Counted from the first letter of the stretch, positions 7,768 through 16,146 are shown. The stretch is DNA of 36,691 nucleotides from Bdellovibrio sp. ArHS (GCF_000786105.1 NZ_JTEV01000022.1:1-36691); one strand, 5' to 3'. Made by a program: numbers and translations. The notes: generated from the sequence alone by a model not told the origin.

Positions 7768-7768
7768 T

Positions 7769-8692
7769 TCAACCTTTCTTCCCAAAGCTAAAACCGCGCA
7801 TAGAAATAGAACCCATATCATAACCTTCAAACTGGAATGCCAGTTCATCCTTTTCATCCGCGGCTCCTAAGACGTAAAGCATGGGCCAATAGTGATCTGG
7901 GGTTGGAACACTTAAACGTCCCGCTATGTTTTTCGCGAAGTCGTCGGTCAAAGCTTTGAAGTCGCGAGCCAGCAGTTTTGCTTTTACCCACTCGTCAAAT
8001 TCAATCGCCCAGTCTTCCCCTTGCAAGGGTTTGTCCCAATTGGCGCGACGAAGATTGTGCACAATATTGCCACTGCCGACGATCAAGACGCCTTGTTCTC
8101 TTAATTTTTTTAGAGTCTGCCCCAACTCGAAGTGAAAAGAGCCAGGCTCTGACATATCGATACTTAATTGCAGGACGGGAATGTCGGCTTTAGGGTACAT
8201 ATTACGAAGAACTGCCCAGGTGCCGTGATCAAGTCCCCAGGCACTGTCATCGCCGTGAATTTTCGGTGTCCTTGCAAGCTCCTGAATTTGTTTTGCCAGC
8301 TCTGGATTTCCCGGCGCTGGATATTGCATGTCAAATAGTTCTTGGGGAAATCCATAGAAGTCATGAATGGTGCGAGGTTTTTCCATCCGCGTGACCCAGG
8401 TCCCCGCGCTCAACCAGTGCGCGGAAATCACTAAGATCGCTTTGGGTACGGCGATGTCTGAGCCCAGCTGAGCCAGACTTTGCGTGAATGGATTTTCCTG
8501 AATCGCATTCATGGGATTGCCGTGGCCGATAAACAGCACGGGCATTTTTTCCGCACCTTGTTTCGCGGTCAGATTCAAAAGAGTTTTTAATTGATCAGGC
8601 ATTTGCAATCTCCCAAGGCCGAGTGCTGTCAATGCGCCTCCCGCACCGATCAGCAAAGACCTTCGACTGAAAGAACGTGTTCTTTTACTCAT
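7769..8692 (-). CDS. ygiD: Extradiol ring-cleavage dioxygenase, DODA/YgiD type, with Tat signal
   Basis: LigB-superfamily dioxygenase related to 4,5-DOPA dioxygenase, which opens catechol rings using a metal ion. The core motifs are LFIGHGNPMNA, ISAHW, LDHGTWAVL and VGSGNIVHNL, with the His residues as likely metal ligands. Unlike E. coli YgiD (about 260 residues, cytoplasmic) this 307-residue protein begins with a twin-arginine signal, SFSRRSLLIGAGGALTALG (residues 7-25), implying export of the folded metalloenzyme. It is first in an operon with the truncated esterase and the SDR. A hydrolase next to a YgiD-type dioxygenase is a common arrangement. The natural substrate is unknown. Confidence 0.88.
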   Translation of the reverse strand: MSKRTRSFSRRSLLIGAGGALTALGLGRLQMPDQLKTLLNLTAKQGAEKMPVLFIGHGNPMNAIQENPFTQSLAQLGSDIAVPKAILVISAHWLSAGTWVTRMEKPRTIHDFYGFPQELFDMQYPAPGNPELAKQIQELARTPKIHGDDSAWGLDHGTWAVLRNMYPKADIPVLQLSIDMSEPGSFHFELGQTLKKLREQGVLIVGSGNIVHNLRRANWDKPLQGEDWAIEFDEWVKAKLLARDFKALTDDFAKNIAGRLSVPTPDHYWPMLYVLGAADEKDELAFQFEGYDMGSISMRGFSFGKKG

Positions 8693-8712
8693 GCCTTTAT
8701 TATTCAGGAAAA

Positions 8713-8755
8713 AACACTGTTCTAAAAGACGTCAAAACTGCATAACACTGTTCTA
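8713..8755 (-). repeat. Tandem direct repeat before the dioxygenase operon
   Basis: The 12-mer AACACTGTTCTA occurs at 8713-8724 and again at 8744-8755, offset by 31 bp, about three helical turns. It lies 20-63 bp upstream of the ygiD start and brackets a TTGACG (minus strand, 8735-8730). This is the arrangement expected of a repressor or activator binding twice on one face of the DNA. Confidence 0.5.
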
Positions 8756-8767
8756 TTTCTGTCTATT

Positions 8768-9142
8768 TTAGCTTTTCAGGTAAGGAAAGAGGGCGATGGC
8801 GGCGGGAACGAGTTGAATCAGCGCCCCTCGCCACATTTTTCGCGGATTTGAAAAAAGCAGAACTAAACCGGCGCCACAAATGGAAAGAAGTGCGTAGATA
8901 ATAAGTGTCGTACCCATTGCGTAAGTCATCTCGCCCGTTCTAAAGTGCAATCCCGTAAAAATCGCAATGGACAAGAAGAGATTGTAAAATCCCTGATTGA
9001 ACGCCAGATTTTTTGTTGCCGCCACATCCTGCGGCTTCACACCGAAAATGCGGTTGATGCGCGGCCGCCCCCACAGCAGACTTTCTAAGATAAAAAAATA
9101 AACATGCAAAAGAGCCGGAAGAAGAGCGAATGATATTTCCAT
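8768..9142 (-). CDS. DUF1304 family integral membrane protein
   Basis: A 124-residue protein with about four hydrophobic helices. The N-terminal half matches DUF1304 as I recall it: LLHVYFFILESLLWGRPR, then KNLAFNQGFYNLFLSI. No function is established for the family. The start at 9142 has only a weak upstream GAAAGA. It lies 75 bp upstream of ygiD on the same strand, but the repeats between them suggest ygiD has its own promoter. Confidence 0.82.
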   Translation of the reverse strand: MEISFALLPALLHVYFFILESLLWGRPRINRIFGVKPQDVAATKNLAFNQGFYNLFLSIAIFTGLHFRTGEMTYAMGTTLIIYALLSICGAGLVLLFSNPRKMWRGALIQLVPAAIALFPYLKS

Positions 9143-9245
9143 GTCTTTCAGTCTTCAGACGCTGGGCAGTCACGTCAAGAGGTCTTCCTCAAGGGCTCTC
9201 CCCTCGCCGCGGCTGGCAAAGGCGGGGTTCATTGTTTCGCAGTGG

Positions 9246-9274
9246 TTGACCCACGCAGAACCCCGAGCTAGCTT
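9246..9274 (+). promoter_or_regulatory. Candidate promoter of prpC
   Basis: TTGACC (9246-9251), a 17-bp spacer and TAGCTT (9269-9274) match the prpDB promoter in both hexamers and spacing; even the bases after the -10 are similar (GAGCC versus GAACC). Transcription would begin near 9281, about 65 nt before the start codon. Confidence 0.55.
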
Positions 9275-9346
9275 GAGCCATTGCTTTAACGACATATTAT
9301 GCGCCGCATTTTTAAACAAATGCCGACGCCTTCTTGCGGAGGAAAA

Positions 9347-10513
9347 ATGGCTGAATATATCAATCCAGATTACGTTCCAGAACCGGATAAAATGAATGTG
9401 AAAAAGGGCCTTGAAGGCGTGGTTATGGATACTTCCAAAGTATCTAAAGTAAACCCGCACACCAACTCTTTGATCTACCGTGGTTACCCAGTTCAAGACT
9501 TGGCGGAAAACTGCTCATTCGAAGAAGTGGCTTATCTTCTTTACAACAACGAGTTGCCGACGGCTTCTCAACTTGCTGACTTCACGAAAAAAGAGCGCGG
9601 CTACCGCGAGATCTCAACAACTTTGTTGAACGTGATCAAAGCCCTTCCACAAAAATGTCATCCGATGGATTCCATCCGCACTGCAGTTTCTTTCTTGGGA
9701 ACTGAAGATGCTCGTATCTGGGATGCGAGCCCTGCGACAAACATGGATAAAGCGATCCAGTTGTTAGCTAAAATTCCAACGATGGTGGCCGCAGACTACC
9801 GTTTCAAAAAAGGTTTGGATTTTATTCCTCCGAAAGCGGACTTGACGATTGCCGAAAACTTCTTCCACATGTGCTTTGGTAAAGTGCCACAAAAAGAAGT
9901 CGTAAAAGCTTTCGACGTTTCTTTGATTCTTTACGCTGAGCACAGCTTCAACGCTTCGACTTTCACGGCGCGTGTTGTGACTTCAACTCAATCTGACATC
10001 TACTCTGCGACAGTCGCAGGCATCGGCGCCTTGAAAGGTCCTTTGCACGGTGGTGCTAACGAAATGGTTATGCACATGATGAAAGAGATCGCGGATCCTG
10101 CTAAAGCGGAACAATGGATGTTGGATGCTTTGGCTCAAAAGAAAAAAGTCATGGGCTTCGGTCACCGTGTATACCGCTCTGGCGACTCGCGCGTACCAAC
10201 AATGAAGAAATACGCACAAGTGATGGCGGACGTGACTGGCGAACAAAAATGGATGCAGATGTACACGGCCTTGGAAAAAGTGATGGTAGAGAAAAAGAAA
10301 ATCTATCCTAACTTGGATTTCCCCGCGGGTCCTGCTTACTACATGATGGGCTTTGAGATCGACTTCTTTACGCCGATCTTCGTGATGGCTCGTACGACCG
10401 GCTGGTCTGCGCATATCATGGAGCAAGCCGCTGACAATCGTATCATCCGTCCATTGTCCGAGTACGTGGGCCACGAACAACGTAAAGTTGTTCCTTTGAG
10501 CGAACGCAAATAA
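9347..10513 (+). CDS. prpC: 2-methylcitrate synthase / citrate synthase (PrpC type)
   Basis: Condenses propionyl-CoA (or acetyl-CoA) with oxaloacetate. The 388-residue length matches the short PrpC-like citrate synthases. The three catalytic regions are present: KGPLHGGANE, GFGHRVYRSGDSR, and NLDFPAGPAYYMMGF with the catalytic Asp. The ATG at 9347 follows GGAGG at 9338-9342; the longer frame from 9299 ignores this site. Sequence alone cannot separate methylcitrate synthase from citrate synthase, but prpD and prpB lie 6 kb away behind a promoter with the same hexamers, which favours PrpC. A strong terminator follows directly. Confidence 0.85.
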   Translation: MAEYINPDYVPEPDKMNVKKGLEGVVMDTSKVSKVNPHTNSLIYRGYPVQDLAENCSFEEVAYLLYNNELPTASQLADFTKKERGYREISTTLLNVIKALPQKCHPMDSIRTAVSFLGTEDARIWDASPATNMDKAIQLLAKIPTMVAADYRFKKGLDFIPPKADLTIAENFFHMCFGKVPQKEVVKAFDVSLILYAEHSFNASTFTARVVTSTQSDIYSATVAGIGALKGPLHGGANEMVMHMMKEIADPAKAEQWMLDALAQKKKVMGFGHRVYRSGDSRVPTMKKYAQVMADVTGEQKWMQMYTALEKVMVEKKKIYPNLDFPAGPAYYMMGFEIDFFTPIFVMARTTGWSAHIMEQAADNRIIRPLSEYVGHEQRKVVPLSERK

Positions 10514-10534
10514 AGCGAGTTGAAAACTCAAGAT

Positions 10535-10567
10535 AAAAAAGGGAGCCAAAAACCGCTCCCTTTTTCT
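10535..10567 (+). terminator. Terminator after prpC
   Basis: GGGAGC (10541-10546) pairs with GCTCCC (10555-10560), flanked by six A upstream and TTTTTC downstream, so it can also serve the convergent gene ending at 10570. Confidence 0.88.
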
Positions 10568-10569
10568 TT

Positions 10570-11493
10570 TTAAAGGGCCCCTGCCGCCCTTAAGAAAGCA
10601 TCCATTCTACCGTTTTTCATAATCGCCATATGGCGAGACATCACGTCAAGATGGCGCTCTTTGTAAAGGTCAAGATAGGTGACATCTTCGGAAATCTCTT
10701 GATTCACCGTGATTGTCTTTCCACCTAAGATCCTTTTGTACTCCTTCGACCAAGTATCATTAGCAAGAGCTTTGCCGTCAGGATAAAGACCGCTGATGTA
10801 AGAATCAAAAAGAATGAACTTCTTCTTCGCGGCTCTGTTTTCACGAACCCACTTCTGAATATTTTCGTGCGGTCCGTAAAGGGCGTCAAACAACGCGATC
10901 GAATTGAGCCCCGGCCGCAAAGAGCGGCGATCCGACAATATCTGATTGATCACTTTTCCAGCCCCACTGTGTCCAGACATTGACCATTTCTGATTTTCTG
11001 TCCCTGAAACTTTGGCGATTTTTGCCAGAAACTCATTCACTTGCTTGGCCGACCCCAAGAACGAGCTGTAGTCTTTACCGTTACCGGTGCTTTCCGGGAT
11101 CACCAATAAACTGGAAGCTTGCGAACGGGCTAAAAAAGCGCCGTAATCTCCGTCGCCATTTTTCATATTGAAATGTCTTTGAATATCCTGAGGACGATCC
11201 AAATTATAGCCATGAAAATGCAAATTCACGCTGAGGGCCGCTTGCTGCAAACTTCGGGGAATATAAATATTTACTTTTTGAGGATAACCCGGGATCGCAC
11301 CTCGGCAGCGGGTTCCGCGCACTTCTTGCGTGCGAGAATCACACGTCCAGCCGGCCGCTGTGAGCTTTTCCGCAACTTGCTGTGAATACATTTGAGTTTG
11401 CACAATACTTTTAAAGTCACGAAACTGATGATTCGTGCTCTCGCAGTTTTGCGCAAACGCCCAGGAAAACCACCACAGCAACAATCCGATCAT
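10570..11493 (-). CDS. Secreted alpha/beta-hydrolase-like protein
   Basis: A 307-residue protein with a short signal peptide (about 1-14, ending AFA). The sequence LHFHGYNLDRP fits an oxyanion-hole strand-loop, MSGHSGAGKV at about residues 172-181 is a GxSxG nucleophile elbow, LFDALYG could supply the acid, and DVMSRHMAIM near the C-terminus the His. This makes a serine hydrolase plausible, but no specific family was recognised. Its ATG overlaps the stop of the upstream gene (ATGA, 11490-11493), so the two are translationally coupled and probably work together outside the inner membrane. Confidence 0.72.
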   Translation of the reverse strand: MIGLLLWWFSWAFAQNCESTNHQFRDFKSIVQTQMYSQQVAEKLTAAGWTCDSRTQEVRGTRCRGAIPGYPQKVNIYIPRSLQQAALSVNLHFHGYNLDRPQDIQRHFNMKNGDGDYGAFLARSQASSLLVIPESTGNGKDYSSFLGSAKQVNEFLAKIAKVSGTENQKWSMSGHSGAGKVINQILSDRRSLRPGLNSIALFDALYGPHENIQKWVRENRAAKKKFILFDSYISGLYPDGKALANDTWSKEYKRILGGKTITVNQEISEDVTYLDLYKERHLDVMSRHMAIMKNGRMDAFLRAAGAL

Positions 11494-12068
11494 AGATCAC
11501 TCAAAGGCACGCGCCCATATTTGGGGTTGTCAGCATCTTTAAACTGGGATCTTTCTAAATGATAAGCCTTCAGAACCTCGGGGACATCTTTACGTGTGGA
11601 CCAACCCAGGCATTCTTTCGTCATATGCAAAGACAGCAGGTAGTCACTTTTTCGAACCATGTTTTGAAAATCAAACTCGCGAAGGTTCTTAAAGCCCCCC
11701 GCCGCTTTGCGCACCTGAAAAAGATGAGTCATCGATTCGATATGCGCTAACGTGGCTTCCGAGTACATGTAGCGCATGCGCGATAGATTGATATCTTTGC
11801 GCCATCGCTCCCAGAAACTCATTGAAGACGCTTCTAACAATCGGTGCGTTTGACTATCAAGATAGTCGGCCCAACTTTTCGCCTTCTTCCAATGCAAAGC
11901 CAGATTGTGAGACGTGCCGACTCTGAGCACCGGGGCGACGTTCTGCGCCTGTCTCACTTTGGGATCATCATTGTCAGTTCCGATTAACAGGACGCTCGCG
12001 ACCACGAGTGCAAGTCCCAGGAACCAGAAAGCCGCTCTTCTTGAAAATAATGGCAGGTGTTTTCTCAT
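11490..12068 (-). CDS. Membrane-anchored protein of unknown function
   Basis: A 192-residue protein with one N-terminal transmembrane segment (about 13-29, FWFLGLALVVASVLLIG) preceded by basic residues, so most of the chain should face the periplasm. The body is charged and probably helical, rich in Arg, Lys and Trp, with no family recognised. It overlaps the following hydrolase gene by 4 bp, which makes a shared role likely. The upstream region contains a copy of the recurring intergenic motif (12097-12119). Confidence 0.7.
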   Translation of the reverse strand: MRKHLPLFSRRAAFWFLGLALVVASVLLIGTDNDDPKVRQAQNVAPVLRVGTSHNLALHWKKAKSWADYLDSQTHRLLEASSMSFWERWRKDINLSRMRYMYSEATLAHIESMTHLFQVRKAAGGFKNLREFDFQNMVRKSDYLLSLHMTKECLGWSTRKDVPEVLKAYHLERSQFKDADNPKYGRVPLSDL

Positions 12069-12120
12069 GCCTGTTTTCTAATACAAGCCTTGTGCCGTGT
12101 TCTAAACTGAGACAAAAGCT

Positions 12121-12149
12121 TTGACCCCAACGCCAACCTCGCTTGAAAT
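12121..12149 (+). promoter_or_regulatory. Candidate promoter of the PhoD-like gene
   Basis: TTGACC (12121-12126) is followed after 17 bp by TGAAAT (12144-12149). Transcription would begin near 12156, 20 nt before the ATG, leaving room for the AGAGAGG ribosome binding site. Confidence 0.35.
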
Positions 12150-12175
12150 AGGGCCTTCAGATTCAGAGAGGTCGA

Positions 12176-13243
12176 ATGAAAAAACTTTTGTTGCTTTCGC
12201 TTTTTTTCGTCGGATGTTCGCACACGCCATCTTCGTCAACTCTGGGCGCAAAGGCCCCCGTTTCAACTTATGTCTCGGCCATTTCTTATCAGGACCTCGC
12301 GCTGGAAAAACCTTTGCAGCGGATTGCCTTCGGTTCCTGCGCCAATCAAGACCAGCCCGAGCCGCTATGGCAGGACATTCGCGAAGCGCAACCGGATCTT
12401 TTTCTTTTTATGGGTGACAACGTCTATGCCAGTCATCCGACTCAGCAACCCATTGCCGAACAATACCGTAAGATGGACCAGATCCCCGAATATCTGGCGA
12501 TCCGCAAAGAAGTTCCATTCATGGCCACCTGGGATGATCATGATTTCGGACAGCGGGATGGCGGCGCCGACTTCAAGGGCAAAGATCAGGCTCGCAAAGA
12601 CTTTTTGAATTATTGGGCTTATGTGAAAAACAGTCTTCCTCCGGAGCAGCAAGGCGTCTATCACGCAAAAATCATCGGACCAAAGAACAAGTCCGTCCAA
12701 GTCATTATGCTAGACACGCGCTATTTTAGAAGTCCCCTTAAAGAAAGTCCCGGCAACGAGGGTAAAGCCCAAGACTATCTTCCGCAAGACGAGGGCACGA
12801 TTCTAGGCGAAGCGCAGTGGCAGTGGCTAGAGGCGCAACTAAAGCGTCCCGCCTCCGTTCGCTTTATCGTTTCCAGCATTCAACTGATCGCGAAAGATCC
12901 TAAATATGAAAAATGGGGGAACTTCCCCAAAGAACGACAGCGCTTTTTTGATTTATTAAAATCCACCAAAGCCAAAAACGTTATTTTACTTAGCGGTGAT
13001 CGCCATATTGCTTCGATTGCGAAAATGAATCTTAAAAACTATGGCGCCCTTTATGAAATCACTTCCAGCTCGATCAACCGAGCCAATAACTATGCTGATG
13101 CGGATACGCACTATGTGGGGCCCGTTTATAGCAAAGAAAATTTTGGGCTGGCTCGCATCGACTGGAAAAAGAGAACCGTCACCGTGGATATTCGCGGCTT
13201 CAAAAACAAAGTCGAAAACTCAGTGAAAATCCAATGGCCTTGA
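12176..13243 (+). CDS. PhoD-like phosphatase, lipoprotein
   Basis: A 355-residue metallophosphatase of the alkaline phosphatase D type. It begins with a lipoprotein signal peptide whose lipobox is FVGC, with the lipidated Cys at residue 14. Motifs in order: IAFGSCANQ, FLFMGDNVYA (metal ligand Asp/Asn), MATWDDHDFG (the family hallmark), MLDTRYFR and LLSGDRHIA. PhoD enzymes are phosphodiesterases/phosphomonoesterases that attack phospholipids or teichoic-type polymers; the substrate here is unknown. The ATG at 12176 follows AGAGAGG. It stands alone on the plus strand and its stop abuts, with no gap, the stop of the convergent hydrolase gene. Confidence 0.88.
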   Translation: MKKLLLLSLFFVGCSHTPSSSTLGAKAPVSTYVSAISYQDLALEKPLQRIAFGSCANQDQPEPLWQDIREAQPDLFLFMGDNVYASHPTQQPIAEQYRKMDQIPEYLAIRKEVPFMATWDDHDFGQRDGGADFKGKDQARKDFLNYWAYVKNSLPPEQQGVYHAKIIGPKNKSVQVIMLDTRYFRSPLKESPGNEGKAQDYLPQDEGTILGEAQWQWLEAQLKRPASVRFIVSSIQLIAKDPKYEKWGNFPKERQRFFDLLKSTKAKNVILLSGDRHIASIAKMNLKNYGALYEITSSSINRANNYADADTHYVGPVYSKENFGLARIDWKKRTVTVDIRGFKNKVENSVKIQWP

Positions 13244-13828
13244 TTATTTATCAGCCAGGCTCCAATCCACCAGCGGGGCCTGGGGACTGTCCGCGAAACT
13301 GCCGTTAAAAAGAGTGCGGGCCCACATCACAGTTTCGTCGATCGCCGAATCCAGATGAGTTTCATCAACCACGACCATCGGAATATCCAAGTCCTGGGCT
13401 TTATTTTGAGCGTCGTCAAAGGGCCCTTGAATCAAAATCAGCCCTTTGCAGACGTTCGATTCGCGACAGACTTGTGCCAGATATTCCGCGCCCACACTGA
13501 CCCCTACGCCAATGATCTTTTCCGGATTGACGGTGCTATGTCTTTGTAAAAAACTTAAGGCCGCATGAATGTCTTCGGTTCTTTTTGAAGGGGACTCCCA
13601 AGATTGCGCCGCCCCTTCGTCTTCAGAGTAATAGCTGTGATCCATCACCAGACAGGCAAAACCTTCTTCACTAACTTCCCGGGCGATGTGCTGCGTAAGT
13701 TGCCGGGTTGCGCCCGTCATTGAGCCTTCAAAGAGCAATCCCACCAAATGCTCGCTGGGATTTTGGGGCAAATACAAAGAACCTTCCAAAAGACGTCCTT
13801 GAGAATGAAAAGTGACCGTGAGTTTCAT
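13244..13828 (-). CDS. Alpha/beta hydrolase, dienelactone-hydrolase-like
   Basis: A 194-residue cytoplasmic hydrolase. GVGVSVGAEYLAQ at about residue 110 is the nucleophile elbow (GxSxG), LLFEGSMTG takes the oxyanion-strand position, and VVVDETHLDSAIDE near the C-terminus may supply the acid and His. Substrate unknown. Two ATG codons stand in tandem (13831 and 13828) behind GGAGG; the second has the better spacing and is used here, though the first is possible. Confidence 0.72.
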   Translation of the reverse strand: MKLTVTFHSQGRLLEGSLYLPQNPSEHLVGLLFEGSMTGATRQLTQHIAREVSEEGFACLVMDHSYYSEDEGAAQSWESPSKRTEDIHAALSFLQRHSTVNPEKIIGVGVSVGAEYLAQVCRESNVCKGLILIQGPFDDAQNKAQDLDIPMVVVDETHLDSAIDETVMWARTLFNGSFADSPQAPLVDWSLADK

Positions 13829-14003
13829 CATGCGCCTCCGATCCTTAAAGAATAGGAAAAATGTTTTTATTCGGAAATCCCAAGATGGGCGCGATGATTA
13901 AAAACATAAGATCGCAGCTGTAACTTTGCAAAGAAAGATCAAAGGCGGCCCGCGTTCAACGGGGACAGTGCGCCGCCACCGTGGCGGTGGCTTGACATAT
14001 CAC

Positions 14004-14375
14004 CTAATCCAACAAACTCAGATTCATCATAAAATTGCGCGCTATGCGCAGGGCGCGAGACTTCGCCTCTGCCGCTTTCAGACCGACAAAGTTTTCGTCC
14101 ACCGTTTGCGTAAACAGACGCAGCCATTGCTCAAAGTGTCCTTGCTGTAAGTTCAATTTGATATGTGGCGGAAAAGGACGACCGCGATAAGTGTCGTCGC
14201 CTAAGAGCAAGTCCGCCCAAAAATCATAAAGCTTCGGCAAATGCTCATCCCAATCCACCTGCGCAATCTCGGTAAAAACGGGACCAATATAGGGATCCTG
14301 CCGAACCTTTGCATAGAATTCGTCGACTAAAAGTTGGATATCGTCCCTGTTTTCAATGGGCCTTTTTTCTTTCAT
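14004..14375 (-). CDS. Group III truncated hemoglobin
   Basis: A 123-residue globin of the 2-on-2 type, group III. Typical features are FYAKVRQDPYIGPVF, W-E-HLPKLYDFWADLLLG, PFPPHIKLNLQQGHFEQWLRLF (the proximal His is expected in this stretch) and the final FMMNLSL. These proteins bind oxygen, nitric oxide or peroxide at heme; the exact role varies. The ATG at 14375 is preceded by GGAGG; the longer TTG start at 14393 overlaps that site and is rejected. It lies 28 bp downstream of oxyR on the same strand, so it may be co-transcribed with it, which would fit an oxidative or nitrosative stress role (inference). Confidence 0.9.
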   Translation of the reverse strand: MKEKRPIENRDDIQLLVDEFYAKVRQDPYIGPVFTEIAQVDWDEHLPKLYDFWADLLLGDDTYRGRPFPPHIKLNLQQGHFEQWLRLFTQTVDENFVGLKAAEAKSRALRIARNFMMNLSLLD

Positions 14376-14403
14376 AGGCTTTCTTTCCTCCAAGAAACTG
14401 GCT

Positions 14404-15363
14404 TTAGGTGATCGGCAGAACGTCGAGGTCCTTTGGGCGAATCTTACGAAGTTCTTCCGGAATACATTTCAAGATGGCCTCACCCAAGACTTCGATCAAT
14501 TCATTCTTATAGTGTTCGCGCCGATACACAAGACCGATTTCGCGAGCTGGAATAGGACGTTCAAATTGCACCAGATGACTGCGCTGTCCGATATGCTCAG
14601 CCGCCAGATAAGGCAACAGGGTATATCCACCGTACAGATCGACGAGGTTTTTCAAGGTCTCTAAACTTCCGCTTTCAAATTTGTAGCGGCGACCCACGCC
14701 CTTGCTTTTTCGAACCGAGCAAATATCCAGAACCTGATTGCGCAGACAGTGCCCTTCTTCCAAAAGCCAAATATCTTCCATGCTTAGGCTTTGATATTTG
14801 ATCTTTTTCATTTGCGCGTACTCGTGATTTTTGTCGCACAAAACAGAAAACGGCTCGTAGTACAGAGGGTACTCAAACATCTTCGCCATTTGCGTCGGCG
14901 TCGCTAAAATGCCGACATCGATTTCATCAGCGTTCAACGCATCGAGAATCTGATCCGTTTGCAGTTCTTTGATATTCAGCTCGACATCGGGAAACAGCTC
15001 TTCACACACCGGTAACAAGCGCGGCAGCAGATAAGGCGCCACGGTAGGAATGACACCAACCACCAAACTTCCCTGCTTGGCGCCCTTTTGTTCTTGCTGG
15101 ATCAGACTTTCAATTTTTCTGGCCTCAAACAGGACCGTTTGCATTTGCGAGATCAGCTTTTTACCCATCTGTGTCAGAAGCACCGGTTTCTTAGAGCGAT
15201 CAAAGATCACCACTCCTAAGTCATCCTCTAGTTTCTGAATCTGCATGCTCAGAGTGGGTTGCGTGACGAAACAAGCCTCTGCGGCCTTCGCAAAATGCCC
15301 GTATTTATGCACGGCCATAACGTATTCCAGCTGCGTCAAAGAAAAGTTCACTTTTGGCGTCAT
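14404..15363 (-). CDS. oxyR: Hydrogen-peroxide-sensing LysR-type regulator OxyR
   Basis: A 319-residue LysR-type regulator. The N-terminal helix-turn-helix covers about residues 8-65 (FAKAAEACFVTQPTLSMQIQ). The redox pair sits in EEGHCLRNQVLDICSV, with cysteines at about 206 and 215, nine residues apart as in E. coli OxyR (Cys199/Cys208), which makes the assignment specific. Oxidation to a disulfide switches it to an activator. It is divergent from ahpC with 198 bp between them, containing ATAG/CTAT half-sites and a T-N11-A palindrome. The ATG has AAAGGGG upstream. The globin gene follows in the same direction. Confidence 0.94.
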   Translation of the reverse strand: MTPKVNFSLTQLEYVMAVHKYGHFAKAAEACFVTQPTLSMQIQKLEDDLGVVIFDRSKKPVLLTQMGKKLISQMQTVLFEARKIESLIQQEQKGAKQGSLVVGVIPTVAPYLLPRLLPVCEELFPDVELNIKELQTDQILDALNADEIDVGILATPTQMAKMFEYPLYYEPFSVLCDKNHEYAQMKKIKYQSLSMEDIWLLEEGHCLRNQVLDICSVRKSKGVGRRYKFESGSLETLKNLVDLYGGYTLLPYLAAEHIGQRSHLVQFERPIPAREIGLVYRREHYKNELIEVLGEAILKCIPEELRKIRPKDLDVLPIT

Positions 15364-15387
15364 AAAAATGCCCCTTTATGAGGCATT

Positions 15388-15430
15388 CTATCAAGATAGA
15401 GAAAATCTATCAATAGATATTTATAATCGA
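15388..15430. promoter_or_regulatory. Candidate OxyR binding region
   Basis: This AT-rich stretch contains repeated ATAG and CTAT half-sites, including ATAG-N7-CTAT at 15396-15410 and ATAG at 15413. The classical OxyR operator uses ATAG-N7-CTAT units, here with irregular spacing between units. The position just upstream of oxyR suits autoregulation. Confidence 0.6.
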
Positions 15431-15444
15431 TTTTCCTAAAATGA

Positions 15445-15467
15445 GTTGATCCTCTATTCTTATCAAC
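15445..15467. promoter_or_regulatory. LysR-type palindrome in the oxyR-ahpC interval
   Basis: GTTGAT (15445-15450) and ATCAAC (15462-15467) form a perfect inverted repeat with an 11-bp spacer, a T-N11-A LysR-type site about 95 bp before the ahpC ATG. It could be a second OxyR site nearer to ahpC. Confidence 0.45.
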
Positions 15468-15561
15468 GAAAGATGTTTGCTAACAGAAGTTGCTAGTGAA
15501 CCTCAGAGTTTTTAGGCTCACGGGCCGCAATTAACCAAACCTTTTATTCGAAGGAGAATAA

Positions 15562-16128
15562 ATGCTTACTCTTATCAACACGCAAGTGCCTGAATTCAAA
15601 GTTCAAGCTTATCACAACAATGATTTCAAAACTGTGACTCACAACGATCTTAAAGGGAAATGGTCGATCTTCTTCTTCTACCCTGCGGATTTCACATTCG
15701 TCTGCCCGACTGAATTGGGTGACATGGCTGATAAATACGCTGATTTCCAAAAATTGGGCGTGGAAGTGTACGGCATTTCTACCGACACACACTTCACTCA
15801 CAAAGCATGGCATGATGCTTCTGAGACGATTAAAAAAATCAAATACCCGATGTTGGCAGACCCGACATTCCAATTGACTCGCGCTTTTGGCGTGCACATT
15901 GAAGAAGAAGGTCTTGCTTACCGCGGAACATTCCTTGTGAACCCTGCCGGCAAAATCGTTCTTGCGGAAGTTCAAGACAACGGTATCGGCCGTAATGCTG
16001 ATGAGTTGTACCGCAAAGTTCAAGCGGCGCAATACATCGCTGCGAACCCAGGCGAAGTTTGCCCAGCTAAATGGACTCCAGGTAAATCAACTTTGAAACC
16101 TGGTTTGGATCTTGTTGGTAAAATCTAG
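15562..16128 (+). CDS. ahpC: Alkyl hydroperoxide reductase subunit C (2-Cys peroxiredoxin)
   Basis: AhpC reduces hydrogen peroxide, organic hydroperoxides and peroxynitrite. The 188-residue length is exactly that expected of AhpC/Prx1. The peroxidatic Cys is at residue 48 in DFTFVCPTE and the resolving Cys at 167 in GEVCPAKW. GGAG-type sequence before the ATG at 15562 gives strong initiation. It lies opposite oxyR and upstream of ahpF, the classic peroxide-inducible arrangement, though an unusual structured leader separates ahpC from ahpF and may unequalise their expression. Confidence 0.96.
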   Translation: MLTLINTQVPEFKVQAYHNNDFKTVTHNDLKGKWSIFFFYPADFTFVCPTELGDMADKYADFQKLGVEVYGISTDTHFTHKAWHDASETIKKIKYPMLADPTFQLTRAFGVHIEEEGLAYRGTFLVNPAGKIVLAEVQDNGIGRNADELYRKVQAAQYIAANPGEVCPAKWTPGKSTLKPGLDLVGKI

Positions 16129-16146
16129 TTTGTTTTTTTTCACATT

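Noticed and set aside
13970-14000. GC-rich palindromic stretch (CCGCCAC ... GTGGCGG) after the globin gene as a terminator.
   Set aside because: The loop would be one base and no T-run follows on the minus strand; an alternative GCCACC/GGTGGC stem is short.
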